Source of the DNA: a virus
Reading direction: 5' to 3' (one strand)
Length of the DNA stretch: 44,693 bases
IMG/VR virus record: IMGVR_UViG_3300028393_000111
Span: 1-44,693 of that record
The notes beneath the pieces are model-generated. The model was not told the origin of the DNA. It worked only from the letters and a program-made list of their open reading frames with translations, and made no database searches. A program made the position numbers and the translations under genes. The number at the start of each line of letters is the position of its first letter. Within the stretch, counting starts at the first letter, position 1. Below are positions 29,617 through 36,723 of this stretch, in pieces.

Positions 29617-29772
29617 TTAATCAAAATATCCTTCTGCCCAAAGCCCATCCAAAAAGCTTTTCACCATGTTTAATCCAATAGTGATTCCTTCTTGTGCAGG
29701 TGGAATATAAAGCTTTGATTGTTCTACCATGTCAGACATGATGTTTAGATCTTCTAAATCATACCCCAACAT
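29617..29772 (-). CDS. hypothetical 51-aa protein
   Basis: Start at ATG 29772, inside the previous gene's end; a longer frame runs back through that gene. MLGYDLEDLNIMSDMVEQSK..., helical. No family recognised. Confidence 0.6.
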   Translation of the reverse strand: MLGYDLEDLNIMSDMVEQSKLYIPPAQEGITIGLNMVKSFLDGLWAEGYFD

Positions 29773-30127
29773 GGTATTCCTTGACTTCCTGTTGGTATTC
29801 AATGAATGAATCAAACGAGTGCCAATTACCATCATCACAAACTTCTTGTGTGATTAGATTTACTTCTACTGTTGTGTCAAAGTAATCTTGGTCTGCTTTT
29901 GCTAAATAGATTCCGAAACCAGTTTCCTCGTCCCGTCCCTCTTTAGTTAGTTGGTCTATGATGTTGCGAAGTGCGTATGATGTATCACCAATGTTTAGCC
30001 GCTTGCTTGCGAATAACAAAGCGTGTGCCAAATCTTCACGCCAAGAAGTTTCGCCCCAATGTGAATACAGCACAATGTTTGGAAGTTCCTCATCTGTCTT
30101 GAATACGAAATTGACTCGTGCTCCCAT
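29759..30127 (-). CDS. hypothetical 122-aa protein
   Basis: MGARVNFVFKTDEELPNIVLYSHWGETSWREDLAHALLF..., with GFGIYLAKADQDYFDTTVEVN. This pattern (VNFVFK...YSHWGG...) is widespread in actinophages; function unknown. Starts on the stop of a micro-peptide (TAATG). Confidence 0.7.
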   Translation of the reverse strand: MGARVNFVFKTDEELPNIVLYSHWGETSWREDLAHALLFASKRLNIGDTSYALRNIIDQLTKEGRDEETGFGIYLAKADQDYFDTTVEVNLITQEVCDDGNWHSFDSFIEYQQEVKEYHVGV

Positions 30128-30195
30128 TACATTACACCCCCGATTGCGATTAGAATTGCGATTGCGATTACGCCTAGAATTATGAAGTTTGTCAT
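30127..30195 (-). CDS. 22-aa membrane peptide
   Basis: MTNFIILGVIAIAILIAIGG, one transmembrane helix; its stop overlaps the next ATG. A TTGACT-N17-TAGGAT promoter lies just upstream (about 30197-30226). Confidence 0.5.
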   Translation of the reverse strand: MTNFIILGVIAIAILIAIGGVM

Positions 30196-30259
30196 TTGCC
30201 TATCCTATCAGATTGGGGGTGGGGAGTCAATGACCCCCCACCCAAGAGAAGTTATCTAA

Positions 30260-30676
30260 TTAGAGATACTTAGCAATCTGCTTCATAGTGGAAGCATTTA
30301 CTGTTTCCTCATCTGTCATACGCAAGATAGAGAGGGCATTGTTAATTTCCTCTACAATTTCATTGTATGTGTGTTGGTGCATTGTTGTAAAATCACGCTG
30401 TGGCTCTGCTGGGAACTCAGTTTCTTTTACAATCAAATCAAAATCAACATTAAGAGTGTTGTTCCAAGAACGATAGTTTGTGCGGAAGTTTTCAGCCTTC
30501 TTGATGTTAGCGATAGCAAACTCGCCAACTTCCTTACGCCATTTTTCCCGTGACTTTTCATACTTGGCTTCATTTGCTGATTGTTCAGCATAGTCCTTTT
30601 TGATTGTTACCAACTTTGTTTCCAAAGCCTTGATTACCTTTGGTGTTGCTACCTTTACTGTGATTGCTCTACTCAT
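30260..30676 (-). CDS. helical 138-aa protein
   Basis: MSRAITVKVATPKVIKALETKL..., a long basic helix region (KYEKSREKWRKEVGEFAIANIKK) and a C-terminal helical hairpin. Coiled-coil type. Unknown function. Own TGTCAG promoter. Confidence 0.65.
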   Translation of the reverse strand: MSRAITVKVATPKVIKALETKLVTIKKDYAEQSANEAKYEKSREKWRKEVGEFAIANIKKAENFRTNYRSWNNTLNVDFDLIVKETEFPAEPQRDFTTMHQHTYNEIVEEINNALSILRMTDEETVNASTMKQIAKYL

Positions 30677-30708
30677 TTTTTTCCTTTGTTAGTTGGGTTG
30701 GAGGTTTT

Positions 30709-30730
30709 ATTATACCAGAGGGGTCTGACA
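30709..30730 (-). promoter_or_regulatory. TGTCAG-N10-TATAAT promoter
   Basis: Serves the gene at 30260; ribosome site AAAGGAAAAAA follows in the leader. Confidence 0.7.
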
Positions 30731-30805
30731 TAAACTTAGGTGCTAGTTCTTACTTACGACATTGGGCTAGAACTCTAGCAAACTGCCCCTGTTTCGTTAT
30801 CCCCT

Positions 30806-30827
30806 ATTATAGCGTAGGGGTCTGACA
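30806..30827 (-). promoter_or_regulatory. TGTCAG-N10-TATAAT promoter, second of a pair
   Basis: Begins right after the stop of the 30828 gene. It would make an extra leader of about 70 nt containing GCTAGA-GT-TCTAGC before the second promoter at 30709. Confidence 0.65.
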
Positions 30828-31055
30828 TTATGCCTCGTATTTGGGCATACCTACCCTGACTTCTTTGTGATTTACAGCACTTAGGATTTTACCCCCAAAG
30901 GCTGCAATAATCTTTGCCAGTTTTATTTCATCTGCACAGGTGATCTCAACCTGCATATTTTCTAGCATCTCATATTCAATGCCATAGTTCAAGCATTTGC
31001 TCAAACCATTAGACATACGAGCTTTTGACGGGACTTCAACTATTGCAACAGCCAT
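30828..31055 (-). CDS. hypothetical 75-aa protein
   Basis: MAVAIVEVPSKARMSNGLSK..., alternating strands and helices with VEITCADEIKLAKIIAAFGGK, a small alpha-beta fold. Coupled to the previous gene by a shared base. Confidence 0.65.
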   Translation of the reverse strand: MAVAIVEVPSKARMSNGLSKCLNYGIEYEMLENMQVEITCADEIKLAKIIAAFGGKILSAVNHKEVRVGMPKYEA

Positions 31056-31657
31056 TAGTATGCACCTTCTTCTACTCTATCAACATCATAGTCATTGACG
31101 CTAATCTCTGAACCAAAAGAGTCAATAGTTAGGTTATTGCGAACCATATCTTCAATGTCATAGTCGCCGTCTGCCATATCAACTTCAATAGTCATATCAA
31201 CACGAACCCAAGCGGTTACTTCAATTTCCTTAGTTAGTGGAACATCAAAGATTTCTGCAATTTGTGAAAGTGTATCTTGCTCTGATGAGTCTGCATAAAC
31301 TTCTTCAAGCAAAGTGCGTAGTTGGCTTTCTTTACGATAGTATTCGTTCATTTTTGTTTGATAAGATTTATCACGATAAACCAAAGCACGAACATCTGAC
31401 TCTGTATAAGTTTCTGTTCGCTCAACATCATTTTCAGTCCAGTTGAGAGTCATTGTTTGAGGTGCGGTTGTTGTTTCCATAATTTGTTCTTCTTTCTTTT
31501 CGGTTGGGTATATTGTAGCATCTAGGACTGACAAAAGTGTTAGGTCGCCCTGACACTCAAAACAGTTTTTATCTCTAAGTGTATTTGATTTAGTTGTAAT
31601 TTCAATTAGTGCATCACAAATTGAACACACATAATCTTTTTTATACCAGTTAGTCAT
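31055..31657 (-). CDS. zinc-ribbon plus acidic domain, 200 aa, with nested start
   Basis: Residues 1-45 have CSICD and CFEC knuckles. Residues 60-200 form a second, acidic domain (WTENDVERTETYTESDVRAL...). A complete TGTCAG promoter lies in frame between them, and ATG 31480 with AAGAAAGAAG before it would give a 141-aa product (31055-31480) of the second domain alone. Leaderless start at 31657, 6 nt after its own TATAAT. Confidence 0.65.
   Translation of the reverse strand: MTNWYKKDYVCSICDALIEITTKSNTLRDKNCFECQGDLTLLSVLDATIYPTEKKEEQIMETTTAPQTMTLNWTENDVERTETYTESDVRALVYRDKSYQTKMNEYYRKESQLRTLLEEVYADSSEQDTLSQIAEIFDVPLTKEIEVTAWVRVDMTIEVDMADGDYDIEDMVRNNLTIDSFGSEISVNDYDVDRVEEGAY
31512..31533 (-). 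promoter_or_regulatory. TGTCAG-N10-TACAAT promoter inside a gene
   Basis: In frame within the 31055-31657 gene; drives the nested start at 31480. Confidence 0.6.
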
Positions 31658-31663
31658 ATCGCA

Positions 31664-31685
31664 ATTATAGCGTATAGGACTGACA
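31664..31685 (-). promoter_or_regulatory. TGTCAG-N10-TATAAT promoter
   Basis: Ends 6 nt before ATG 31657. Operator centre 73.5 bp from the box. Confidence 0.7.
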
Positions 31686-31734
31686 TAGTTCTACTTACCC
31701 GTCAGTAGTTCCAGTATTTGAGACGCTCCCGTAA

Positions 31735-31750
31735 TGTGATAATGGTCACG
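31735..31750. promoter_or_regulatory. CRP/GlxR-like operator
   Basis: TGTGA-TAATGG-TCACG, one base from consensus. Confidence 0.5.
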
Positions 31751-31758
31751 TAATGGGC

Positions 31759-31779
31759 GACACGCCCGACTGCGTCGGC
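31759..31779. repeat. GC-rich hairpin repeat, copy 1
   Basis: GACACGC followed by CCGAC-TGC-GTCGG and C. Shares 20 or 21 of 21 bases with copies at 33152, 34532 and 35958. A 16-bp palindrome (31793-31808) follows. Confidence 0.75.
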
Positions 31780-31829
31780 CCGCTGCATATTTATGCATTG
31801 CAATGCATATTTATAAATTAGAAGCTTTG

Positions 31830-31903
31830 CGATTCCAACGGGACTTGAACCCGCAACCTCTACCGTGACAGGGTAGCGATCTAACCAATTGATCTATGGA
31901 ATC
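31830..31903 (-). tRNA. tRNA-Asp (GTC)
   Basis: Acceptor GATTCCA/TGGAATC fully paired; anticodon stem CTACC/GGTAG around CTGTCAC; T arm GCGGG-TTCAAGT-CCCGT; discriminator G as normal for Asp. Alone in the leftward arm, directly after a pseudoknot. Confidence 0.92.
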
Positions 31904-31907
31904 TTGC

Positions 31908-31934
31908 GAGCAGTTTTAATTCTTGCTCAGGAAT
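31908..31934 (-). ncRNA. H-type pseudoknot (copy B)
   Basis: On the minus strand: stem ATTC/GAAT closing loop CTGAGCAA, linker TAAAAC, then TGCTC pairing with GAGCA. It begins 6 nt after the stop of the DUF932 gene and ends 4 nt before tRNA-Asp. Confidence 0.65.
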
Positions 31935-31940
31935 ATTTTT

Positions 31941-32990
31941 TTAATTTGTAAGAGCGAGAACTTGCTTTACAATTTTATTTTTTTCTGCTGTAACAACTGG
32001 GTCAAATCCACTTGCACCAGCCATTAGTGAATCGCCATTACCCTTGCGAGCAGTGCGATAGTAATCAAGGCGTTCTGTGAGTGCATTTACAACACCCCAC
32101 GCTGTGCCCTTGATATTTGCATTGGTAGGTGAGTTATGATACAACTCATCAACAAGGAGAACTTTATTCTCCCATTTCTTGATTGAACCCTTAGCGTCCT
32201 TTTCAGGCTTAGCATAAATTGAGTTTACAATCTTTGAGAACTGAGCGTTAGTTACCTCACGAGAGAATAATTCTTTCGCCTGTAACTCAAACTCGTCCAT
32301 GTAAGCAAAAGTAAGACCAAGAGCCTCACGAGCAGCAGCAATTTTTCCATCTACTGTTTGCGTGTGGCGAATCTTGAAAGATTGCTTAGCCTTTTTCATT
32401 GCAAGGTTGAGAGTGTTTTGGCACATAACACGAACTGGAGTGATTGCAGATTGAACCGCAACTGAACCATCGTGTGAAGTCCAAACGATGAGATAAAGTT
32501 TTGTCTCATCTGCTGCACCATTAGGGTCAAGAATCATAGTGCGGGGAATTGACATTGAGCCATAGACCACACGACCACTCTTTAGAGAACCCGCAGATTC
32601 CCAAACTACATCAGGATTTCCATCATGAATATTATCTGCAAACGCAAACAAATCTTCATTCTGAACTGTTTTGTAGCGTGAGCCTACAACTGAGAGAACA
32701 TCTTTTTGTCCTGCTGTTGTTGGATTATCACGAACTACAAGATAGTTATCTGAAACTGTTGTGTAGTTAGGTTGTAGCAAATCTGAAACAGATTCTAATT
32801 GCACATTCCAATTAGAGAGATTAGCACCCTGCAACATTTGTGCTGTTGTAACAGCCTCATCTTGCGTGAATACTTTATTGGCGAAAGAGTGCCAAGCGGG
32901 ATTAGTGCGAAGATTTACTGCAAGCGTTGCAGAACCATCGTTGATTTCGGATTGGTGAGCAAGATTGCCCACAGGTGATTGAACTGACAT
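31941..32990 (-). CDS. DUF932 family protein
   Basis: 349 aa. VLSVVGSRYKTVQNEDLFAFADNI, GRVVYGSMSIPRTM..., YLIVWTSHDGSVAVQSAITPVRVMCQNTLNLAM and a helical C-terminus match the DUF932/TIGR03299 phage-plasmid family in order. Function unknown; often early genes. Own TGTCAG promoter with operator, and a pseudoknot at the 3' end. Confidence 0.88.
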   Translation of the reverse strand: MSVQSPVGNLAHQSEINDGSATLAVNLRTNPAWHSFANKVFTQDEAVTTAQMLQGANLSNWNVQLESVSDLLQPNYTTVSDNYLVVRDNPTTAGQKDVLSVVGSRYKTVQNEDLFAFADNIHDGNPDVVWESAGSLKSGRVVYGSMSIPRTMILDPNGAADETKLYLIVWTSHDGSVAVQSAITPVRVMCQNTLNLAMKKAKQSFKIRHTQTVDGKIAAAREALGLTFAYMDEFELQAKELFSREVTNAQFSKIVNSIYAKPEKDAKGSIKKWENKVLLVDELYHNSPTNANIKGTAWGVVNALTERLDYYRTARKGNGDSLMAGASGFDPVVTAEKNKIVKQVLALTN

Positions 32991-33025
32991 AGGTTTTTCC
33001 TTCTTTCTATTTGATTGTTAGACTT

Positions 33026-33047
33026 ATTATAACAGGGGGCACTGACA
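33026..33047 (-). promoter_or_regulatory. TGTCAG-N10-TATAAT promoter of the DUF932 gene
   Basis: Leader carries AGAAAGAAGGAAAAA. Operator centre 84.5 bp upstream of the box. Confidence 0.75.
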
Positions 33048-33107
33048 TTTGTCCATTTTGAATCGTAAGATAACTAAACATTTGTCCATAATGTCCAAAT
33101 TTGACAG

Positions 33108-33123
33108 TGTGAGAAATCTCACA
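33108..33123. promoter_or_regulatory. CRP/GlxR-like operator
   Basis: TGTGA-GAAATC-TCACA, perfect half-sites. Confidence 0.65.
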
Positions 33124-33151
33124 CGTAATAGTTATCCACACGTAATACACA

Positions 33152-33172
33152 GACACGCCCGACTGCGTCGGC
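33152..33172. repeat. GC-rich hairpin repeat, copy 2
   Basis: Same hairpin as 31759. ATTTTTTT follows on the + strand, so it has terminator form for rightward (antisense) transcripts. Confidence 0.75.
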
Positions 33173-33208
33173 ATTTTTTTGCGGAAATGTCAAGGCAACA
33201 CGCCGTAT

Positions 33209-33292
33209 TTATTTATGAAATACAAAATAAAAAATAGATAGCACTACAGCGATGGCCCCATACACCAATACATACGCTGCAATGCTATCCAT
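33209..33292 (-). CDS. 27-aa membrane peptide
   Basis: MDSIAAYVLVYGAIAVVLSI, one transmembrane helix. Last gene of its unit. Confidence 0.5.
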   Translation of the reverse strand: MDSIAAYVLVYGAIAVVLSIFYFVFHK

Positions 33293-33308
33293 TTTATTTT
33301 ACCCCTCT

Positions 33309-33452
33309 TTAAATAAACTCCGTTAGATCTCGATCAGAAATTTCATTTACGTCAACACCTTCAGATTCAGCTATAGCTTCCCATAGGTCCTCTTCAGTAA
33401 AGTCACCGTCAGGATGCCATTCGGCCAATACTTCAAATAAACCTTTACTCAT
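33309..33452 (-). CDS. acidic 47-aa protein
   Basis: MSKGLFEVLAEWHPDGDFTE..., helical and acidic. It overlaps the previous gene by 8 nt. Unknown. Confidence 0.6.
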   Translation of the reverse strand: MSKGLFEVLAEWHPDGDFTEEDLWEAIAESEGVDVNEISDRDLTEFI

Positions 33453-33738
33453 AGTCTTCACCTGCAAAGTCATCTTGACACCATGCATCTAAGTGATGCG
33501 ATTCAATTAATGCCCATGCTGGAGCACTATTTTTTCCACGCCAAGATACGCCTTCAGGCAATTCAATTAAACGCTCCTGGCTATCTTCCCAATATGCGTC
33601 AATTGCATCTATGCAAGGTTGCACCATAGAGTACGGGACGGGTGGGTAATGGTTACCTCGCAAGTGCATTGCAATTGCAGATTCCATATCTAGGCCCAAG
33701 GTACCATCCGCTAATTCATTTGCTAGGTTGCTTCCCAT
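33445..33738 (-). CDS. hypothetical 97-aa protein
   Basis: MGSNLANELADGTLGLDMES..., helix HYPPVPYSMVQPCIDAIDAYWED and LPEGVSWRGKNSAPAWALIESHHLDAW. This HYPPVP/ WRGxxxAPA pattern is common in actinophages; function unknown. Confidence 0.65.
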   Translation of the reverse strand: MGSNLANELADGTLGLDMESAIAMHLRGNHYPPVPYSMVQPCIDAIDAYWEDSQERLIELPEGVSWRGKNSAPAWALIESHHLDAWCQDDFAGEDYE

Positions 33739-33740
33739 TA

Positions 33741-34004
33741 TTAATTACCTGCCAATTCAATAACGGCGTGAGAGCCATCTGCGTTGATACGATATAGTTC
33801 TTGTGCAATTTCCTCACGAGATAAGCCTTTACCTATCAAGTCAAGCACTGCGGATTTATTCATTGCAATAAACGCACCTTCGGGGAGCATTGCAATTCTT
33901 GGCATGAAGGGAGAAGTTGGAGAAACTTTAGAAATAAACTTTACGCCATCCACTTCAAATGGAAAAGAATTCCAGCCAGTTGTGTTTAGTTCATGCATTT
34001 TCAT
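33741..34004 (-). CDS. hypothetical 87-aa protein
   Basis: MKMHELNTTGWNSFPFEVDG..., a small beta domain, then GKGLSREEIAQELYRINADG. Shares TAATG with the previous gene. Confidence 0.6.
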   Translation of the reverse strand: MKMHELNTTGWNSFPFEVDGVKFISKVSPTSPFMPRIAMLPEGAFIAMNKSAVLDLIGKGLSREEIAQELYRINADGSHAVIELAGN

Positions 34005-34291
34005 TAGTTATTTTCACTTTCTACTTGTTGGGTAATTGTATCAAATTCACGGATTTCGTCTGCAATATTAGACATAAGTTGCTCACCTAGGCAAGCATAT
34101 GCAACGGTTGTAGCGGTCATAGCGGAGAGAGTTGCAGAATACCGAAACATTAGTTCTGCAATATGATTTAGTTTGCTGAAGTCACCTTCACACAATTCCA
34201 TTGCCATATCACGGGCTGACGACATTACTTCATCTGAAGTAAGGGCTTCGGCTGAAGCCTGCTGGATTTTCATTGCAGTTGCAATAGACAT
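34004..34291 (-). CDS. hypothetical helical 95-aa protein
   Basis: MSIATAMKIQQASAEALTSD..., all helical with ISELMFRYSATLSAMTATTVAY-like Ala/Thr-rich middle (MFRYSATLSAMTATTVAYACL). Could be membrane-associated. Served by an internal promoter in the preceding gene. Confidence 0.6.
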   Translation of the reverse strand: MSIATAMKIQQASAEALTSDEVMSSARDMAMELCEGDFSKLNHIAELMFRYSATLSAMTATTVAYACLGEQLMSNIADEIREFDTITQQVESENN

Positions 34292-34407
34292 TAGTTTGCC
34301 TCTTTCTTGTTGGGAGTTGTAATTGTAGCAGATAGCACTGACATTGCTTCCACTGTTGATTGCTTGCGTGTCTCTTCGACATGCTTCTTGAATTCATCTA
34401 AGTTCAT
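34291..34407 (-). CDS. 38-aa micro-protein containing a promoter
   Basis: MNLDEFKKHVEETRKQSTVE..., then AMSVLSATITTPNKKEAN. The last 12 codons are also the TGTCAG promoter of the next gene, so protein and promoter share the DNA. Start at 34407 after AAGAAAGG. Confidence 0.6.
   Translation of the reverse strand: MNLDEFKKHVEETRKQSTVEAMSVLSATITTPNKKEAN
34322..34343 (-). promoter_or_regulatory. TGTCAG-N10-TACAAT promoter inside a gene
   Basis: Drives 34004; lies in the coding sequence of 34291-34407. Confidence 0.65.
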
Positions 34408-34437
34408 GAGTTTACCTTTCTTGTTGTTGATAATGGA

Positions 34438-34459
34438 AGTATAGCAGGTTAGACTGACA
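34438..34459 (-). promoter_or_regulatory. TGTCAG-N10-TATACT promoter
   Basis: Drives 34407. Operator centre 72.5 bp from the box. Confidence 0.65.
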
Positions 34460-34507
34460 TATTCAACACGACACGCCGTAATTCTCACGTAATGAGACAC
34501 GTAATCA

Positions 34508-34523
34508 TGTGACAAATCTCACA
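34508..34523. promoter_or_regulatory. CRP/GlxR-like operator
   Basis: TGTGA-CAAATC-TCACA, perfect half-sites, next to four CGTAAT heptamers. Confidence 0.65.
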
Positions 34524-34531
34524 CGTAATGC

Positions 34532-34552
34532 GACACGCCCGACTGCGTCGGC
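34532..34552. repeat. GC-rich hairpin repeat, copy 3
   Basis: Same hairpin as 31759, identical over its 21 bases, between a gene end and an operator. Confidence 0.75.
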
Positions 34553-34606
34553 CCGTGTCCGTTATGTCCAAATTATTTACGCATAAAAACGCAAATTTTA
34601 GATCAG

Positions 34607-34717
34607 CTATTCAAATTTATTTTTATATTTGCGTTTGCGATTATATTTTTTCTTTGACGGAATTGCAGTCGCAGCATTACTGCGACGCAACTCTTGAATT
34701 CGCTTTACTTTTTCCAT
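34607..34717 (-). CDS. 36-aa basic micro-protein
   Basis: MEKVKRIQELRRSNAATAIP then SKKKYNRKRKYKNKFE. Strongly basic, likely nucleic-acid binding. 4 nt after the preceding gene. Confidence 0.55.
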   Translation of the reverse strand: MEKVKRIQELRRSNAATAIPSKKKYNRKRKYKNKFE

Positions 34718-34721
34718 AATT

Positions 34722-34820
34722 TTATTCCTCACACTTGCCACAGTAGCAATTTCCTAATTCTTTATTATTGCACTCCTCTTTAGTTAGTGCAGGTTCCCAT
34801 TTACGCATTACATCGCTCAT
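34722..34820 (-). CDS. 32-aa zinc micro-protein
   Basis: MSDVMRKWEPALTKEECNNK..., with CYCGKC. Starts by ATGA overlap with the previous gene. Confidence 0.55.
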   Translation of the reverse strand: MSDVMRKWEPALTKEECNNKELGNCYCGKCEE

Positions 34821-35026
34821 CGCTCTACGACCCTTCTGCCTTCACGATAAAAAATTTTGGTATAGCATTTACCTGACGGGGTGTAGAGATTTACAGTAGA
34901 ATACTTATCTGCAAATCCCCAGTCAATAAACTTTGCAAACTCTTTGTGTGCTTGCAATTCATCTGAGTATTGTCCTGACCAATAAGGTGAGGTCTGCTCA
35001 TCATAGGTTACTGTAATTTTATACAT
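34817..35026 (-). CDS. hypothetical 69-aa protein
   Basis: MYKITVTYDEQTSPYWSGQY..., strand-helix-strand with FIDWGFADKYSTVNLYTPSG. A small ferredoxin-like phage protein. Unknown. Confidence 0.65.
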   Translation of the reverse strand: MYKITVTYDEQTSPYWSGQYSDELQAHKEFAKFIDWGFADKYSTVNLYTPSGKCYTKIFYREGRRVVER

Positions 35027-35028
35027 TG

Positions 35029-35214
35029 TTAAGCCTCGCTTCCTGAAAATAATTGGTGGTATTCCGCAACCTCATCAGCGGGAATGTTGTAAGGGTTGCA
35101 ATCGCAATAATCAAAATCATAGTCGCCGTCTGGAGATACCCAGCCAGTTACGCCTTGACCATAGCAATCTGAGCAATTTACGATTTGCTCTAACGCATTT
35201 TTTATATTTGACAT
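35029..35214 (-). CDS. DnaJ-type zinc-motif protein, 61 aa
   Basis: CSDCYGQG and CDCN; the CxxCxGxG motif is the half-site of DnaJ zinc fingers. Small free-standing proteins with this motif are frequent in actinophages. Confidence 0.65.
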   Translation of the reverse strand: MSNIKNALEQIVNCSDCYGQGVTGWVSPDGDYDFDYCDCNPYNIPADEVAEYHQLFSGSEA

Positions 35215-35322
35215 TTAGTTGTCCTTTCTTGTCTGACATTTACATTTTGTTATTTCTATTGTATCACCTGCCACTGACACAGTGGCAAGCGTATCACAAT
35301 TAGAACAGATAAAGATTTCCAT
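35215..35322 (-). CDS. 35-aa zinc micro-protein containing a promoter
   Basis: MEIFICSNCDTLATVSVAGD then TIEITKCKCQTRKDN. The ATVSVAGDTI codons are also the TGTCAG promoter of the next gene. Shares a base with the gene before (TAATG). Confidence 0.55.
   Translation of the reverse strand: MEIFICSNCDTLATVSVAGDTIEITKCKCQTRKDN
35258..35279 (-). promoter_or_regulatory. TGTCAG-N10-TACAAT promoter inside a gene
   Basis: Drives 35029; lies within the 35215-35322 coding sequence. Confidence 0.6.
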
Positions 35323-35555
35323 TAGTTATCTTCAATCTGAACGCAAATTGTTGCGTAAAAATCTGAACCCCAAGTAGAAACTTTTTCGGGATTATAAGTT
35401 GGTCGGACTCTTACAGTATAAGCCTGAAAGTTTGAGCCATACCATACATTATCACGCTTTTCTGCGGATTGGATTATTCCATCTCTATGTCGCCCTAGTG
35501 AGCGATAGTATTTACCTTCTAATAAGGTTTCTATGTCGTATTTATAAGTTGCCAT
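35322..35555 (-). CDS. hypothetical 77-aa protein
   Basis: MATYKYDIETLLEGKYYRSL..., beta-rich with Tyr and Arg (FQAYTVRVRPTYNPEKVSTW). First gene of its unit. Unknown. Confidence 0.65.
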   Translation of the reverse strand: MATYKYDIETLLEGKYYRSLGRHRDGIIQSAEKRDNVWYGSNFQAYTVRVRPTYNPEKVSTWGSDFYATICVQIEDN

Positions 35556-35589
35556 TTTAGCACTTCCTTTTCTTTTTTGTTATGCGATT

Positions 35590-35611
35590 ATTGTATCAGA
35601 GGGGTCTGACA
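35590..35611 (-). promoter_or_regulatory. TGTCAG-N10-TACAAT promoter
   Basis: Drives 35322; operator centre 62.5 bp from the box. Confidence 0.7.
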
Positions 35612-35649
35612 TTTTGGGGGATTTAGAGGGTGTGTCTAAATTATTTATT

Positions 35650-35665
35650 TGTGATTTATCTCACA
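35650..35665. promoter_or_regulatory. CRP/GlxR-like operator
   Basis: TGTGA-TTTATC-TCACA with central TA, directly after the stop of the 35666 gene. Confidence 0.65.
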
Positions 35666-35821
35666 TTAGAGGCAATTTATGCAATTGCACCCTTTAGATG
35701 AGAATAGATACTTTAGCAATTCCTTGCGAGTATAAGCGTCTAATCCATAAGACGATTTAACACCACCATTGTGGTATTCGTGGACTATTGTTGAGAATAG
35801 TGTTTCATTTAGTGTAGTCAT
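35666..35821 (-). CDS. 51-aa protein with C-terminal cysteines
   Basis: MTTLNETLFSTIVHEYHNGG..., ending CNCINCL. Single-gene unit between two operators. Unknown. Confidence 0.6.
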   Translation of the reverse strand: MTTLNETLFSTIVHEYHNGGVKSSYGLDAYTRKELLKYLFSSKGCNCINCL

Positions 35822-35854
35822 TTTGACCACCTTTCTTTATTTTCTAATACTGGA

Positions 35855-35883
35855 AGTATAACAGATAAAACCGCTACTGTCTA
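35855..35883 (-). promoter_or_regulatory. promoter TAGACA-N17-TATACT
   Basis: Canonical -35/-10 spacing rather than the TGTCAG form; operator centre 71.5 bp from the box. Confidence 0.6.
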
Positions 35884-35923
35884 GTATACTGGGTAGTAGT
35901 CTCACTATTTGGAGCGTGAACTT

Positions 35924-35939
35924 TGTGAGAAAAATCACA
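35924..35939. promoter_or_regulatory. CRP/GlxR-like operator
   Basis: TGTGA-GAAAAA-TCACA, perfect half-sites. Confidence 0.6.
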
Positions 35940-35957
35940 TCTTACGTAAGCGTGTGC

Positions 35958-35978
35958 GACACGCCCGAGTGCGTCGGC
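35958..35978. repeat. GC-rich hairpin repeat, copy 4
   Basis: As 31759 but with CCGAG in place of CCGAC in the left arm; ATTTTTTT follows on the + strand. Confidence 0.7.
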
Positions 35979-36009
35979 ATTTTTTTGCAGCTGTTACACT
36001 GCAAAAATT

Positions 36010-36111
36010 TTATTTGAAATCTTTAAAAATTTCTTCAACAATTTTTAATTGCTCATCATTAAGATGATCCAATTGAATTGCATCTGCAAAACCAAAAATA
36101 TCTTTTTCCAT
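36010..36111 (-). CDS. 33-aa helical micro-protein
   Basis: MEKDIFGFADAIQLDHLNDE..., helical. Shares a base with the previous gene. Confidence 0.55.
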   Translation of the reverse strand: MEKDIFGFADAIQLDHLNDEQLKIVEEIFKDFK

Positions 36112-36248
36112 TATTCAACCTCTTTCCATTCAAAACAATAAGAATCTGAAACAAAATTATTTTTTATTACATTGTCAAAAATTGATAACGCTTGGTCATC
36201 ATTTTCTGCATCAATGTCTAACCAAACACCAAATGTGTATTTTTTCAT
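36111..36248 (-). CDS. 45-aa micro-protein
   Basis: MKKYTFGVWLDIDAENDDQA..., strand then helix, with FEWKEVE at the end, a miniature ferredoxin-like pattern. Coupled to both neighbours. Confidence 0.55.
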   Translation of the reverse strand: MKKYTFGVWLDIDAENDDQALSIFDNVIKNNFVSDSYCFEWKEVE

Positions 36249-36370
36249 TAGAGGGCTCCCTCTTGAAATAAACCAATTTCAATGTCTAGCATTTCAGCGG
36301 GAGTGGCTTCGGATAAATCTACCCAACCAGCACCCTCTTCATTTATACGAAAAATTTCAATGTAACCCAT
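36248..36370 (-). CDS. 40-aa micro-protein
   Basis: MGYIEIFRINEEGAGWVDLS..., acidic. TAATG-type overlap on both sides. Unknown. Confidence 0.55.
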   Translation of the reverse strand: MGYIEIFRINEEGAGWVDLSEATPAEMLDIEIGLFQEGAL

Positions 36371-36543
36371 TATTTTACCCACTCACTTATTTCATAGTAG
36401 GACATAAATTCTGCAAGAGTCATTAGACCCTTGTATTCATTACAGGATACGCAGAAATTTTCATTAGCGTATTGTGAACAGAAACAGCAAACAATTTTAT
36501 TTGCATACTCTACAGGGAGAGTGTTTAGTGTAAATGTAGTCAT
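36370..36543 (-). CDS. 57-aa zinc protein
   Basis: VCCFCSQYANENFCVSC gives CxxC pairs, with helical C-terminus MTLAEFMSYYEISEWVK. First gene of a four-gene unit behind the promoter at 36600. Confidence 0.6.
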   Translation of the reverse strand: MTTFTLNTLPVEYANKIVCCFCSQYANENFCVSCNEYKGLMTLAEFMSYYEISEWVK

Positions 36544-36599
36544 TTTAGACCACCTTTCTTTAGAGGATTTCTTTACCTCTTGTTTTTCTTTATACTGTA

Positions 36600-36621
36600 A
36601 TTATAGCAGGGGGGTCTGACA
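36600..36621 (-). promoter_or_regulatory. TGTCAG-N10-TATAAT promoter
   Basis: Best match to the family. Leader with AAGAAAGGTGG. Two operators lie upstream, centres 64.5 and 105.5 bp from the box. Confidence 0.75.
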
Positions 36622-36661
36622 TTTACTGACGGGTAACTATGACAAATCGGACATTTCAAAA

Positions 36662-36677
36662 TGTGACTTACATCATG
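36662..36677. promoter_or_regulatory. CRP/GlxR-like half-conserved operator
   Basis: TGTGA-CTTACA-TCATG; repeated almost identically 41 bp away (36703), both followed by TGG. Confidence 0.5.
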
Positions 36678-36702
36678 TGGATAACTTGAGCGTAAAATTT
36701 AA

Positions 36703-36718
36703 TGTGACTTAAGTCATG
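36703..36718. promoter_or_regulatory. CRP/GlxR-like half-conserved operator
   Basis: TGTGA-CTTAAG-TCATG; second of a tandem pair. Confidence 0.5.
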
Positions 36719-36723
36719 TGGAC

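Noticed and set aside
31759-35978. GC-rich 21-bp palindromes as CRISPR repeats
   Set aside because: Copies are 1.3-1.4 kb apart with genes between them, so there is no array.
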